Source of the DNA: a candidate division WOR-3 bacterium
GTDB lineage: Bacteria; Hydrothermota; Tepidihabitantia; Tepidihabitantales; Tepidihabitantaceae
NCBI GenBank assembly: GCA_016867815.1
Contig: VGIR01000016.1
Location: forward strand, 1-43,187
DNA length: 43,187 nucleotides
Reading direction: 5' to 3'
Below are positions 1-8,693 of the stretch, in pieces. The position numbers were made by a program, and so were the translations under genes. Position 1 is the stretch's first letter; each line of letters opens with the position of its first letter. Below the pieces are notes generated by a model. That model did not search any database. It had not been told where the DNA came from and saw only the letters and a program-made list of their open reading frames with translations.

Positions 1-269
1 GAGCGCCCGAAAGTGGGGGCAACCCACTGGCGAGACCGACAGAACTGGCGGTCAGGCGAAGCAGGACCGTCGGAAGATAACTCTACTGAAAGCGAGACAG
101 CTAACGCACGGCTTGACTCCATACCTGCTCGTCCGTGTCCGTTCGTGGGCGTGTTCATTTCCGCTCGCGAATCATAGAGCCGCCCGCCTTCAAGTCAACT
201 TCAGGCCCGCCTCGACCGCAACGGAACCAGGAATCGCCGGGTCAAATGGAGAAACGCAAGGAGCAAACG
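1..269. other. Unassigned spacer at the window edge
   Basis: No convincing reading frame ends or begins here before the AAGGAG site at 258-263 that serves the next gene. The first 110 bases contain several short complementary runs and look structured (GTGGGGGCAACCCAC near 14-28 is a small perfect hairpin), so the 3' part of a structured RNA or intron is possible, but I cannot assign a family. Around 130-160 there is a Gly/Thr-rich word (cgtccgtgtccgttcgtggg) of the kind that recurs in repeat-laden spacers. Confidence 0.4.
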
Positions 270-665
270 ATGAGAGAGACCAGAAAGACAGCAGCGCCCA
301 GACGACCAAAGCCCGTAGCGGCAGTCGCGAAAGTCGATGGCGAGAACGCGGTGCTCGCGGCAATATCCAAGATGGAACACCCGTATCGCGCCATGGGCGA
401 GCGACTACATGCCATCATCAAGGCCGGCGCGCCGACCCTGACGCCGCGAGTCTGGTACGGCATGCCCGCCTATGCCAAGAACGGCAAGGTCATCTGCTTC
501 TTCCGCGGCGCGGACAAGTTCAAAGAGAGGTACATGACTCTCGGCTTCAACGACTCGGCGAACCTCGACGACGGCAACATGTGGCCAGTCGCCTTCGCGC
601 TGACAGAGTTGACCCCGGCCGAAGAAACGCGAATCGCCGCCCTTGTCGAGAGAGCTGCGAGCTAG
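270..665 (+). CDS. DUF1801 (YdhG-like) family protein
   Basis: This is a 131-residue protein. The start at 270 is chosen because AAGGAG lies at 258-263, six bases upstream; longer in-frame starts (135, 246) lack such a site. After a basic, Ala/Pro-rich N-terminus the body matches the small alpha/beta DUF1801 fold: a helix with [19 protein letters not shown], then the family's [18 protein letters not shown] core (conserved W-x-G-M-P-A-Y) and a late segment [15 protein letters not shown]. Relatives have been called iron chaperone or frataxin-like on structural grounds, but no reaction is established. No partner gene is adjacent. I am sure of the family and not of the function. Confidence 0.85.
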   Translation: MRETRKTAAPRRPKPVAAVAKVDGENAVLAAISKMEHPYRAMGERLHAIIKAGAPTLTPRVWYGMPAYAKNGKVICFFRGADKFKERYMTLGFNDSANLDDGNMWPVAFALTELTPAEETRIAALVERAAS

Positions 666-1425
666 AAGCCTTCCCGCAAGCTCGCCATTACCAACCGCTA
701 GGTTTTGCCTGGGTCCGCTCCGGCAGGAGAAGACCGGATTGCGCCTGGGCATTGATCTCCAGCCGCGACATCTGGGCGTCCGCCGACTAAGACCGAGAAC
801 GCGCACGGAGACGCGCCGCCAGCCGGCACGAACTGCCTAGCAGACGGCCGGCCCTCGCCTGCGCTGCCTGCCGAAGTTCTCAGCGCTGCCTCGCACTAGC
901 CCGTCGGCAAGACGGCCGATTCAACCTCATACGCCCCACTACCTGCCTCTCCAGTAGAGCCGGCAACGGCGCTCCGAACAGTGACTTCGCATAAGACTCA
1001 CCCTGTTGTAGACTGGGGAATGGATTAGGCGACAGTGATATCTACCGGATAAGCCGAATAACCATCAGGGGTCTATGCTATCTTATGGGCCATACACATG
1101 GCTGTATGTTGGGACGTGTTCTAGGCTAGCCTGTGGGCCACTCGGTATGTAGCCGGGGGGCTAGCCCTGGGGCTAGCGTGGTAGCTAGCGTAATATCCTG
1201 CTAACACGGCAGTTGTAGTAGCTGACCGACAATCGGCCCTCCAAGTTGCCCGCTGAGTCTCGTGCAGAGTATCTACCCTTGCCAAGATGTCTGTTCTTGG
1301 TTATGCTCTTTCACGCGTAGAAGCGCTTGCCGCTTTCCGCAGTTCAGAACGGAGTGCGCTGTAAGCTCACGAACACGAGACTATGCGGGGAGCATGCTGG
1401 TGAAAACGGAGAACTGGAGGTCAGG
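666..1425. other. 760-base gap without a supported gene
   Basis: No frame here has a ribosome site plus protein-like composition. The part from about 960 to 1310 is poorer in GC and richer in TAG stops than its surroundings. It contains four GCTAGC hexamers at 1125, 1160, 1172 and 1184, the last three exactly 12 bases apart, plus the self-complementary run ccatacacatggctgtatg near 1090. It could be a recombination scar or a control region for the gene at 1426. No tRNA or known RNA is recognised. Confidence 0.5.
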
Positions 1426-1794
1426 ATGAGCGTGAGGTCGTCAGATGACAGGCTGTACAACTACACCCTGAAGCACGATACCGAGGTCATCAAGAAGCAG
1501 ACGGACAAGCGACGGGACCGGATGCTGTCCAAGCAGCATACGGCGCAGGTCGAGCTGGCCAACCTTGAGGAGCAGGCCAAGGTCGTCATCGGCACACATG
1601 GGGTGCCAACGTACACCTACCCCGCCTATCTGAACTTCTGTCGGGAGGTGTGGAAAAAGTCGAAGCGTTTCAGCGGCGAGACCCTGAACCGAGAGGTAAT
1701 GATCATCGAGGACAAATGGGTGGCGCGAGAGTTGAAGCGCGAGGTGCTTGACCACCTGCGGAAGGACACACTGGCGATTCCAGACCCGGCCTGA
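1426..1794 (+). CDS. Hypothetical protein, Lys/Arg-rich helical
   Basis: This is a 122-residue protein with no recognised family. The start at 1426 is preferred because GGAGGT (1416-1421) sits five bases upstream; the frame is open back to 1327 without a better site. The N-terminal half (LKHDTEVIKKQTDKRRDR onward) is highly charged and helical and ends in QVELANLEEQAKVV, which could form a short coiled coil. The C-terminal half has aromatic residues (TYTYPAYLNFCREVWKKSKRF) and more helix. There is no signal peptide or membrane segment, so it is probably cytosolic. It stands alone between the repeat-rich gap and the converging SWIM gene. It could be a small nucleic-acid-binding protein, but nothing specific supports that. 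Confidence 0.65.
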   Translation: MSVRSSDDRLYNYTLKHDTEVIKKQTDKRRDRMLSKQHTAQVELANLEEQAKVVIGTHGVPTYTYPAYLNFCREVWKKSKRFSGETLNREVMIIEDKWVARELKREVLDHLRKDTLAIPDPA

Positions 1795-1849
1795 GGAAGC
1801 CGCCGGGATCCACGTTCAGGTTGAGGTCAAGGTTCAGACGGGAAGGCCG

Positions 1850-1898
1850 CTAACTCGACCTTAGCCTTGGCCTTGGCCTTGGCCTTGGCCTTGACCTG
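1850..1898. repeat. CTTGGC tandem repeat
   Basis: About five copies of the hexamer CTTGGC lie at 1865-1892 in the word gaccttagccttggcc, next to 'ttgaggtcaaggttcag' words. A single copy of the same word (ttgaccttagccttggcc) occurs at 24182-24199 upstream of the ymdB-type gene, so it is a dispersed family that has expanded here. It lies directly behind the stop of the SWIM gene. Confidence 0.8.
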
Positions 1899-1901
1899 TT
1901 C

Positions 1902-3632
1902 CTACTCCCCGAACTCCCGGTCCAGCAGCCAGAGCAGGTTCTTCTTCCGCCTGTGCCGTTCGCGGAAACCGGCCAGGTACTCGCGGAACTTCCGGCTCTG
2001 CCCAAGCCCGGCGATGACGCCCTCGGCGCGGCGCAGACACCGCACCGCCGCCTTGTACGCCTCGTTGTCCGCCCCCTGCACGACATCTTCGGCGAGCCGC
2101 TGGTAGACGCCTATCGCGTCGGCCGGATGCTGCGCCTCTCTCGCGCGCGCCAGCTTGAGCCACGTCTCCTCGTGGCATCCGCCGGCCTGAGCCTCTCGCC
2201 AGGCGGCGTCAACGTTCTTCTCCTTCAGCAGTATCTCGACTATCAATGACCCGCAGCGCAGCCGCTCGTCAGCGAACTCATAGCCGGGCGCCGGTTTCGG
2301 AGCGCGGGCTACCCGCTCCTTGAGGTACTCGAGGGCCTCGTCCCTAAAGACCGACGGCTGTCCCGCCTTCTTCGCGACGGCGCGCAGCCGCGCGTAGGTG
2401 TCGATTCCCGACCTTTCGGTGAACAGGGCCCAGGCGTGATTCAGGGCCTCGGTCGTTTGTCCGCGTCGCGCGTACTCTTCGGCCAGGAGCTCGTGGAGTT
2501 CGGCCGCGCCGCCGACCGCCGACGATTTCAGGCCTGCCTCGGCCCACGCGACCGCCTTGTCCGGCTGGCCCATGTCCATGCACTCGCGTGCGGCGAAAAG
2601 GTAGGCCCACAGGATACGCATGTCCTGCCTGCAGACTTCGGCCATCAGATCCAGGTTGACCGTCAGCAGCGCGGCGTGGCGGGCAATCTCACGCACTCGA
2701 TAGTCAGCCGCGGTCTTGCCGCGCGCGGCCGCCCTTCCCCGCAACTCGGCCACGGCCAGCCTGTGATAGACCGCCAGCCCCTTCTCCCCAATCAACCCGA
2801 CATACCGCGCGTAGATACCATCGCGGGTCGCCTGGTCGGAACTCAACTCGAACTCGAAAAGCCACCGGGCCAGCTTCTCCGGGTCATGGTGTGACTCGGC
2901 GCACGCCTTCGCGTGCAAAGAGACGAACTGGCCGACGACCTGCTGCAGCTCTGCCCCTGGGTAGTACGACCGGCCGGCGACACTGTCCGCACGCTCAAGG
3001 CCGAACGCAGCCAGCTCCGCAACTGCTCCGGCGTGGCCGGCCTTCAGCAGCTCATGCAGAGTGTCGAGCACGGCGGTGAGCTTCTCCACCCGACCCGAAT
3101 CGCGGCGGTCCGACCATGCCTCACCGCTGCGGGTCGCATCGTCGATGGCGAGCCTAATCGCGGCCACGTCAGGTCCGTCCCGGCGCGTACGCGCAGTAGC
3201 AAGAACGAGTCGCTGTCTCAGCCGCTCGTCGGTCTGCGCCTGCTCCATGACCATGTCCACGAGCTTTTCCTTTGCGAGACCAGTTAGGTAGCCCTTCACC
3301 GCCTCGGGGCTGGCGGAAAGCGACTGCGGGGTATCGGTCAACGCCTGCCGCACCAGCCACGCCGCGCCGGTCGCCACGCAGTGCTTGCAGAACAGGCCGT
3401 CCTGACCCACAGGACACGAACACCTGCCGCGTAGCCCCACGGGTTCGGCCCGCAACTCTACGTCATACCAGCGCGACCCGCGCACTCGCGCCGTGACGAC
3501 GCCGTCGCTCTCCTTCAGCGCCTTCACGCGGCCCTGCTCGAAATACCGCCTCCCCCGCTCAAACGACTGCCCGTATGCGACACGCTCAAGCGCCTCTTTC
3601 GTGAGCACATCGGCCAGACTCTTCTCGGCCAC
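1902..3632 (-). CDS. SWIM zinc-finger domain protein
   Basis: This is a 576-residue protein. Residues 1-60 (SFERGRRYFEQGRV followed by RVRGSRWYDVEL) and the motif CSCPVGQDGLFCKHCVA at about 72-88 form a SWIM zinc-binding module (C-x-C...C-x-H), a family linked to DNA or protein binding. The remainder is a long array of paired helices resembling TPR/SEL1-like repeats (for example KAVAWAEAGLKSS, TTEALNHAWALF, DAIGVYQRLAEDVV), as in many bacterial SWIM proteins of unknown role. The GTG start at 3632 lies five bases from a sigma70-type -10 box (3638-3643) with no Shine-Dalgarno sequence, suggesting a leaderless mRNA. The stop abuts a CTTGGC repeat tract. The family is clear and the function unknown. 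Confidence 0.85.
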   Translation of the reverse strand: MAEKSLADVLTKEALERVAYGQSFERGRRYFEQGRVKALKESDGVVTARVRGSRWYDVELRAEPVGLRGRCSCPVGQDGLFCKHCVATGAAWLVRQALTDTPQSLSASPEAVKGYLTGLAKEKLVDMVMEQAQTDERLRQRLVLATARTRRDGPDVAAIRLAIDDATRSGEAWSDRRDSGRVEKLTAVLDTLHELLKAGHAGAVAELAAFGLERADSVAGRSYYPGAELQQVVGQFVSLHAKACAESHHDPEKLARWLFEFELSSDQATRDGIYARYVGLIGEKGLAVYHRLAVAELRGRAAARGKTAADYRVREIARHAALLTVNLDLMAEVCRQDMRILWAYLFAARECMDMGQPDKAVAWAEAGLKSSAVGGAAELHELLAEEYARRGQTTEALNHAWALFTERSGIDTYARLRAVAKKAGQPSVFRDEALEYLKERVARAPKPAPGYEFADERLRCGSLIVEILLKEKNVDAAWREAQAGGCHEETWLKLARAREAQHPADAIGVYQRLAEDVVQGADNEAYKAAVRCLRRAEGVIAGLGQSRKFREYLAGFRERHRRKKNLLWLLDREFGE

Positions 3633-3637
3633 GCCTC

Positions 3638-3665
3638 AATCTACAGCCGCCACCCGGCCGGTCAA
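3638..3665 (-). promoter_or_regulatory. Sigma70-type promoter, leaderless SWIM gene
   Basis: On the minus strand TTGACC (3660-3665), a 16-base spacer and TAGATT (3638-3643). The GTG start at 3632 is only five bases downstream of the -10 box, so the transcript would start at or next to the start codon. Confidence 0.7.
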
Positions 3666-3743
3666 GCACCGGGTTAGCGGCCCGCGCCGGGTTTGCTCTG
3701 GACCGCAGCCCATCCACCTCAAGTGGCCCGACTGGGAGAAAGA

Positions 3744-3775
3744 CTGCCCGCGCTGTCGCGGGCAGGTTCCTTGCG
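3744..3775 (-). terminator. Intrinsic terminator after the exoprotein genes
   Basis: A perfect 9-bp stem CTGCCCGCG/CGCGGGCAG (3744-3752 with 3757-3765) with a 4-base loop. On the minus strand it is followed by TCTTTCTCCC and lies just behind the stop of the gene ending at 3793, the last of the three exoprotein genes. Confidence 0.65.
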
Positions 3776-3792
3776 GCAGACCCGCGTAAAAA

Positions 3793-5394
3793 CTAGTCGG
3801 TCAGCACCACCTTGCGGCTGAAGCGCCTGTCCTCAGCGACGAGGTTGCAGAAGTAGACGCCTGCTGGCACGTAATGACCGCGGCTGTCAGTCCCGTCCCA
3901 GTCGACTACATGGGAACCCGAATGCAGCCGAGCCTGGACAGCGGTCTTGACCAGCCGGCCGGCGAAGTCAAAGACCTCCAATCGAGCTTGGGAGGGAGCA
4001 ATCAGACTGAACCTGAGACGAACATGTCCCAGGGACGGATTAGGCCAAACCTCCAATCCGCAGTCCCCGCTCTGGTCCTGTCTAGTCTCAAGCCCGCCGA
4101 CTTCAACCGGCACAAACTGCACAACAACCGGATTCTGGGTCGCGGGCCCCTCGCCGTGTACGAAGAAACCTGCGACCGAGTCAACCGTGTAGAGAACGCA
4201 CAGGGTGTCGCGGGCCAGCAGGTCAACGACAGAAGGGAACCGCTTGGAACTCAAGTCCGGGACCGTGGTTCTGACAGCCGAGACCCAGCTAGCGCCGTTG
4301 TCATAATTGTCACTGGCATACCAGACGTCGGCGCGCGCCCGGTCAGTCGAAGGCTCGATATTCGCGGTGTCGAACTGCTCCCACGCGACGTAGAGCCCGC
4401 CATTCCGGTCCTCGCCAATGCTCGGTCGGCCGGCGAGAACCGCATTGTATCCCAGTCTCGACGTGGTGCTCAGTGCGGTTCCGGCTCGGTGAACCCGACT
4501 CCATTGCGGATTATTCTCCTCACACCAGTGCCAGATTTCGGCCGGCATCACGTATTGTTGGCCGCCGCGGAGGGGCACTACTTCAGCCACGACGTGCAAC
4601 CGGTCATGCCGGTCATAGTAGGGAAACACGCCGAGATAAAACGACGGAGCAGTGTCCCCGCCAAATGCCGGCGGCGCCGGCAACTGCGCGGACGAGTCCC
4701 AACTTGTGCCGCCATCGCTTGACGTCCGATAGAAACCCTCCTGCGGCGAATCTACCCAGTACTTCACCCAGGTCAGCGTCAGCTTAGGGCTGACCTTGGA
4801 GGCGGTGATGCTGTGGCTCGGGAAGCCGGGGTCTGGCTCGGGCGGTGGCACGTGCATCGGCACACTCCAAGTGCCCCAGGTCGTGCACCGGCTGTACCAC
4901 AACTGGCCGTAGTCGTCAATCGCGGCCGCGTGCAGCCGACGATTTGCGCCTACTGCAAGGGCCGCGCGCTCGGGTGACTCGCTCGGTCCGGTGCAGTACT
5001 CAAAAACCCCGGCCCCCGGCGCCGTGTCGCGCGCTACCACAATGGGCCTGCCAGCATGCGCCGACACCAATGCCGCGCCCGTTGTCGGGTCGCAGTCAAG
5101 ATTGCCAAACCCGCTACGTTCGGCGAACACTGAGATGCCGTCCAGGGACCAACGCCATGAACCGGACTGGTAGTCGTAGAAGTTGTAGCGCATGTTGCGG
5201 TCCGGAAACGGGATGCTGTCGATAGAGTAAATCCAGCCGGCGTGAAGCCCGCTGACCGCCGCGTTGACGAGCATCCGATAGGCCGGCCCACCTGTCTGCC
5301 AGTCATAGGTCGTAGTGCCGACCGTGTCAATCCTGCCAACCTGTCCCACGGCCAAGCCGGCGGTGCAGAATAGGACTCCGAGCATTCTCGACAT
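3793..5394 (-). CDS. Secreted Asp-box protein with C-terminal sorting tail
   Basis: This is a 533-residue protein and the last of three tandem exoprotein genes. Residues 1-17 form a signal peptide (LGVLFCTAGLAVGQ). The body is built of sialidase/BNR-like beta-propeller strands with an Asp-box (SSDGGTSWDSS) and related motifs such as DNYDNGASW. The last ~80 residues (WPNPSLGHVRLRFSL, LEVFDFAGRLVK, GVYFCNLVAEDRRFSRKVV) form a FlgD-Ig/type IX-style sorting domain, so the product is probably exported and attached to or released from the outer surface. No sialidase catalytic set (Arg triad, Tyr/Glu) is evident, so it may bind or merely display. It starts nine bases behind the preceding gene and a terminator hairpin follows. 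Confidence 0.8.
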   Translation of the reverse strand: MSRMLGVLFCTAGLAVGQVGRIDTVGTTTYDWQTGGPAYRMLVNAAVSGLHAGWIYSIDSIPFPDRNMRYNFYDYQSGSWRWSLDGISVFAERSGFGNLDCDPTTGAALVSAHAGRPIVVARDTAPGAGVFEYCTGPSESPERAALAVGANRRLHAAAIDDYGQLWYSRCTTWGTWSVPMHVPPPEPDPGFPSHSITASKVSPKLTLTWVKYWVDSPQEGFYRTSSDGGTSWDSSAQLPAPPAFGGDTAPSFYLGVFPYYDRHDRLHVVAEVVPLRGGQQYVMPAEIWHWCEENNPQWSRVHRAGTALSTTSRLGYNAVLAGRPSIGEDRNGGLYVAWEQFDTANIEPSTDRARADVWYASDNYDNGASWVSAVRTTVPDLSSKRFPSVVDLLARDTLCVLYTVDSVAGFFVHGEGPATQNPVVVQFVPVEVGGLETRQDQSGDCGLEVWPNPSLGHVRLRFSLIAPSQARLEVFDFAGRLVKTAVQARLHSGSHVVDWDGTDSRGHYVPAGVYFCNLVAEDRRFSRKVVLTD

Positions 5395-5403
5395 GCAGCC
5401 TAC

Positions 5404-6819
5404 CTATCTCTGGATGATGAACTTGGTGGTCTGGGCGGTTTCGGGCCGCAGGAAATACACACCGGGGGCCAGGTGCCCGACGGCGTTTGCGCCCGGCATG
5501 AGGTCAAGCAGCCTCCGGCCGGAAAGGTCATATACCGCGGCCGGTTCGGTGCCCTCAAGATGAAGCTGGCCGGCCGTGATGCTGGGCCATACCCGCATAT
5601 CGGAGATTGGGTCCCGGGCCCGCCAGGGCGCCATGACCGCAGAAGAAGCAGGCGAGAGCTGCAAGAACATCACGTCCCAGCGGTTTGGCGCGTTCGGCAC
5701 CTGGCTGGTCCAGAACAAATCGACCCCGGCATCGGTTACCGGATAGCCGAGATGCGGGCAATAGGAGTAGACTGTGTCGCTGGTCAGGTTCACAATTGGC
5801 GACCACTTCTGACCATTGAACGTCCGGTATAGTATATCGTACTGGACCTTGTCGTGGGGCCGGAGGAACTTCCGGGGCCAGGCCACGTAGACTTTGCCAG
5901 CACTGTCAACGGTCATGCTGTGGGGGCGTACCATCCCGCTACCGTGGATTGACTCGCTGACCAGGACCGGCTGCGACCAGGCCGTGTCGTATGCCGCGTA
6001 GTAGAGCAGAACCAACGTATCCGTCGTCCGCAGATATCCGCGGCACCACGTCGCATGGAAGCGGCCCGCAGTGTCTGCTGCCGTGCTGGCGCTGCCTGTC
6101 TCCCAGGTTGTATCCAAGATCTGCCTTGACGACCACTGGCCGCCGCGCTTGAGACGATATGCCACCCGGTCCCGGTCGGCACGCTCGTTCCATGTTAGGA
6201 GAATGTTGTCAAACCGGTCCATCGTGACTAGCGGCGCGCAGTCGTCAGCGGGGTTCCGGGTGAGGTTCTCGGGAGTTGTCCAGCCGGAATCGTCTCGGAC
6301 GCTGTACCAGACTTCACGCGGTTCCACAGGGCTCGGTGGCAGATTCCAGACCAAATGCGCGCGGTTCATGGTATCGCAGACGAGCGAGGAGTAAGGGTCA
6401 CCGGCTCTCTGCCGCAAGTACGACACTCGTTCCACCGGCTGCCAGCCGATGCTGTCACGACAGCGGTAGAAAACCTCTTCGTACTCACCCTCCACCTCGT
6501 CTTCCCACCAAGAGCAGTGCAGCCGGCCCCGGCGGTCAATTGCCAGTGCCGGGTAGACTGACCTGGGCCTGCCGGTTTCGCTCACGTTGAACGTGTCGCT
6601 CCACGTGAGCCCATTGTCTGTCGAGCGCTTGTAGTAGATGTCGCTGATTTGGCCGGGCCCGTTGCCGAAGTTGTTGGAATAGACCACATGGAGAGCGCCC
6701 GTGCTGTCGCGTGCGGAACACCGCAGAGTAGCGTATCCGGGCGCGTACTCCCAAGCGGTTCGGTCGACAAAGCGAGCCGAATCCGGATAGGCTATGAGCA
6801 GCGCCAGCAGGAGTCCCAT
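5404..6819 (-). CDS. Secreted Asp-box protein with C-terminal sorting tail
   Basis: This is a 471-residue protein, the middle of three tandem exoproteins. I place the start at ATG 6819 because it begins a signal peptide (MGLLLALLIAYPDSA); an in-frame TTG at 6882 would add 21 residues without signal character. The body has BNR/Asp-box features (RSTDNGLTWSD) and repeated strand motifs of the form R-x-H-x-x-W (GRLHCSWWEDE, NRAHLVWNL, GRFHATWCRGY) typical of these propellers. It ends in a sorting-type tail (VYDLSGRRLLDL, GVYFLRPETAQTTKFIIQR). A weak GAGGAAG lies about 17 bases upstream of the start. The substrate is unknown. It is likely co-transcribed with its neighbours from the promoter at 8454-8481. 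Confidence 0.8.
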   Translation of the reverse strand: MGLLLALLIAYPDSARFVDRTAWEYAPGYATLRCSARDSTGALHVVYSNNFGNGPGQISDIYYKRSTDNGLTWSDTFNVSETGRPRSVYPALAIDRRGRLHCSWWEDEVEGEYEEVFYRCRDSIGWQPVERVSYLRQRAGDPYSSLVCDTMNRAHLVWNLPPSPVEPREVWYSVRDDSGWTTPENLTRNPADDCAPLVTMDRFDNILLTWNERADRDRVAYRLKRGGQWSSRQILDTTWETGSASTAADTAGRFHATWCRGYLRTTDTLVLLYYAAYDTAWSQPVLVSESIHGSGMVRPHSMTVDSAGKVYVAWPRKFLRPHDKVQYDILYRTFNGQKWSPIVNLTSDTVYSYCPHLGYPVTDAGVDLFWTSQVPNAPNRWDVMFLQLSPASSAVMAPWRARDPISDMRVWPSITAGQLHLEGTEPAAVYDLSGRRLLDLMPGANAVGHLAPGVYFLRPETAQTTKFIIQR

Positions 6820-6882
6820 TTGCTGCGGCACACCACTTCCTCTTGGGGCGGTAGCATGACCGTCCAAGAGCTCTAGCGCCAA

Positions 6883-8415
6883 CTACCGCAGTACGAGCAC
6901 CTGTGTTCGTGCTCCGCTATCCAGACCTTCCGGCCTGAGGTAGTACACCCCCGCCGCCAGCCGTCGGCCGGATTCGTCGCGACCGTCCCAGCGGGCTTCC
7001 GAACCGGAGCAAATGAGCCTCTTGACTACACGGCCCTGGGCATCAAATGCGACGACCGAAACCCCTTCGCCAAGGGTCCGCGACAGGTGGATGAATACAG
7101 GCCCACTGGTCGGATTTGGCCAGACCGCGACTGATGCGGGTTCCGCCGCAACTACACCCGCAGACTGACCGCCTCCGGCCCGGTGGACATTTGGATTCTG
7201 CTTGTACCAGACGGCCAGTGCGTCGCCGGCCTCGCGCGAGTCGCCGAACACAACGTGCCGGCCCTGCAGGTCGGCGGTTATCTTCGGCCAACGGGAGTCC
7301 GAGTATATCCTGCTGGGCTGGAGCGATGTAAGCTGAACCTCTCGGTCCCAATTGGTCCCGAAGTCAGTAGAGCGGCGGTACTTGATGACGTCGGTATACA
7401 TCCCGTGAGTCCACCAAACCACGTGAACTCCGTACTGGTCAGCCACGACATCAGGATGATACCCTGTGCCAATCCACTGGAGCGAGTCCCAGCTTGCTCC
7501 GCGGTCTGTCGAGCGTGTATAACAGATGCTGTTCCCGCCTTCCTGCCAGACCAGATGCAGCGTCCACGGATAGACTGCCTCATAGCAGTCGATCGCCGGG
7601 TAACGGGAGTCTCCTCCGGTTGCCAAGACTGGCCGCCCGCTTGTGCCATAGAACCAGCTTTCGCCACCGGTCCCTGACCAGTTGGTGCGCAGGTCGAAGT
7701 CGGCACTCGGCCCCCCTGGGCAGTTATCAGCCCAGACTACGACAATGAATCCACCCAGTGGCGGCGGAGCCTCTTGTGTTATCGGAAGCTCCGTACAGAT
7801 GTCGGCCTCCTCGGAGCGGCCGGGCAGGTAAGTAAGACGCATCGCATTGTCCGGCGGCACGCCCTGACCCGGCGGTGGGCTCCAAGTCGAGCCTCCATCA
7901 GGGGAACGTTTGAAGAAAATCTCGGTGCTTTCGGCACCGTACCTGTCGTCGTCCCAAACTGCATACCGACTACCAAACAGCGAGGTCAGCGCGGGTCTGC
8001 TGCCCTGACCCATGGATCCGCTGCCCTGCCACTTTGCCCCATTGTCCGTAGAGACGTCACGGTATATGGTCTGCTGGCAGGGGGCAAGTGCGGTGACTGT
8101 TCCGCCGCGCGCCTCGAGTGCTATCGCATTGTCATTCCAGACGATAGGCCCGCCGGCGATCACAACCGCTGTAGACCAACTCAGACCGCCGTCCAACGAG
8201 CGACAATACCACGGGAAGTTGCAGTCTTGAGGGCATTGCGATGTCGCTCCGGCGACGTGGATGGCCCCGCTACTGGTGCTGATCGCGAGCCCGGTTCGAC
8301 TGGACACACGCGAGCCGGCGGCCACCAGTACTTCGTCCTGCCAACCGGTCGGGTCAGCAGGTGCAGCCGCGATTGCGGCCAGCAGCAGAGCTGCTACTAA
8401 GCTGCGCTGAGACAT
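6883..8415 (-). CDS. Secreted multi-Asp-box protein with C-terminal sorting tail
   Basis: This is a 510-residue protein, the first gene of the exoprotein operon. A signal peptide occupies residues 1-20 (LVAALLLAAIAAAPA). It carries at least five Asp-boxes of the form S-x-D-x-G-x-x-W (SLDGGLSW, STDNGAKW, SPDGGSTW, STDRGASW, STDFGTNW), so it is a clear BNR beta-propeller, as in sialidases, photosystem-assembly-like and Vps10-like proteins. The C-terminal ~85 residues (VWPNPTSGPVFIHL, VVAFDAQGRVVKRL, GVYYLRPEGLDS) form a sorting domain. GAGGAGG lies four bases before the ATG and a near-consensus promoter is 40 bases upstream, so this is expected to be a well-expressed exported protein. An enzyme activity is not shown. 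Confidence 0.85.
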   Translation of the reverse strand: MSQRSLVAALLLAAIAAAPADPTGWQDEVLVAAGSRVSSRTGLAISTSSGAIHVAGATSQCPQDCNFPWYCRSLDGGLSWSTAVVIAGGPIVWNDNAIALEARGGTVTALAPCQQTIYRDVSTDNGAKWQGSGSMGQGSRPALTSLFGSRYAVWDDDRYGAESTEIFFKRSPDGGSTWSPPPGQGVPPDNAMRLTYLPGRSEEADICTELPITQEAPPPLGGFIVVVWADNCPGGPSADFDLRTNWSGTGGESWFYGTSGRPVLATGGDSRYPAIDCYEAVYPWTLHLVWQEGGNSICYTRSTDRGASWDSLQWIGTGYHPDVVADQYGVHVVWWTHGMYTDVIKYRRSTDFGTNWDREVQLTSLQPSRIYSDSRWPKITADLQGRHVVFGDSREAGDALAVWYKQNPNVHRAGGGQSAGVVAAEPASVAVWPNPTSGPVFIHLSRTLGEGVSVVAFDAQGRVVKRLICSGSEARWDGRDESGRRLAAGVYYLRPEGLDSGARTQVLVLR

Positions 8416-8453
8416 AGAACCTCCTCTTGCTGGGTCTTCACGACCCTGTGCGA

Positions 8454-8481
8454 ATTATAGCCCCCCTGCCCGCGCTGTCAA
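8454..8481 (-). promoter_or_regulatory. Consensus sigma70-type promoter of the exoprotein operon
   Basis: On the minus strand TTGACA (8476-8481), a 16-base spacer and TATAAT (8454-8459): both hexamers match the consensus perfectly. The leader of about 30 bases ends in a GAGGAGG ribosome site before the ATG at 8415. Confidence 0.9.
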
Positions 8482-8543
8482 CGAGCGATCCGTGCGATCC
8501 GTGCGCGCGTCGGGTTCTTGTAGATGCCACCATCTGCCCATGA

Positions 8544-8672
8544 GCCAGACCCATCAGCGTGCCCGACGGCATTTCACCGCTGGACACGCTGCGTCTAGCC
8601 AACGGCGTCTACTTCCTGCGCCTGGAGGCAGGAGCCGCAAGACACTCAACTCGGCTGGTGGTGGCTCGCTAG
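8544..8672 (+). pseudogene. Remnant of a C-terminal sorting domain
   Basis: A 42-codon open stretch between a TGA (8541) and a TAG (8670) reads ...SVPDGISPLDTLRLANGVYF and then LRLEAGAARHSTRLVVAR, the classic end of a secreted-protein sorting tail (compare GVYFLRPE in the gene at 5404 and TGKLVIAR in the protease at 12491). There is no start, ribosome site or preceding domain, so it is the surviving 3' end of a plus-strand exoprotein gene that was deleted. A palindromic element begins 22 bases downstream. Confidence 0.75.
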
Positions 8673-8693
8673 CGCAGAGCCCTGGACCGGCTT

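Noticed and set aside
1-130. Possible group II intron or RNase P RNA fragment
   Set aside because: The hairpin-rich look is suggestive, but neither a domain V nor RNase P conserved segments can be found, and the window edge cuts it.
6820-6882. Longer start (TTG 6882) for the middle exoprotein
   Set aside because: It adds residues without signal-peptide character, while ATG 6819 starts a typical hydrophobic leader.
3793-8415. Annotation of the three propellers as sialidases
   Set aside because: Asp-boxes are shared by many propellers, and the sialidase Arg triad and Tyr/Glu pair are not recognisable.
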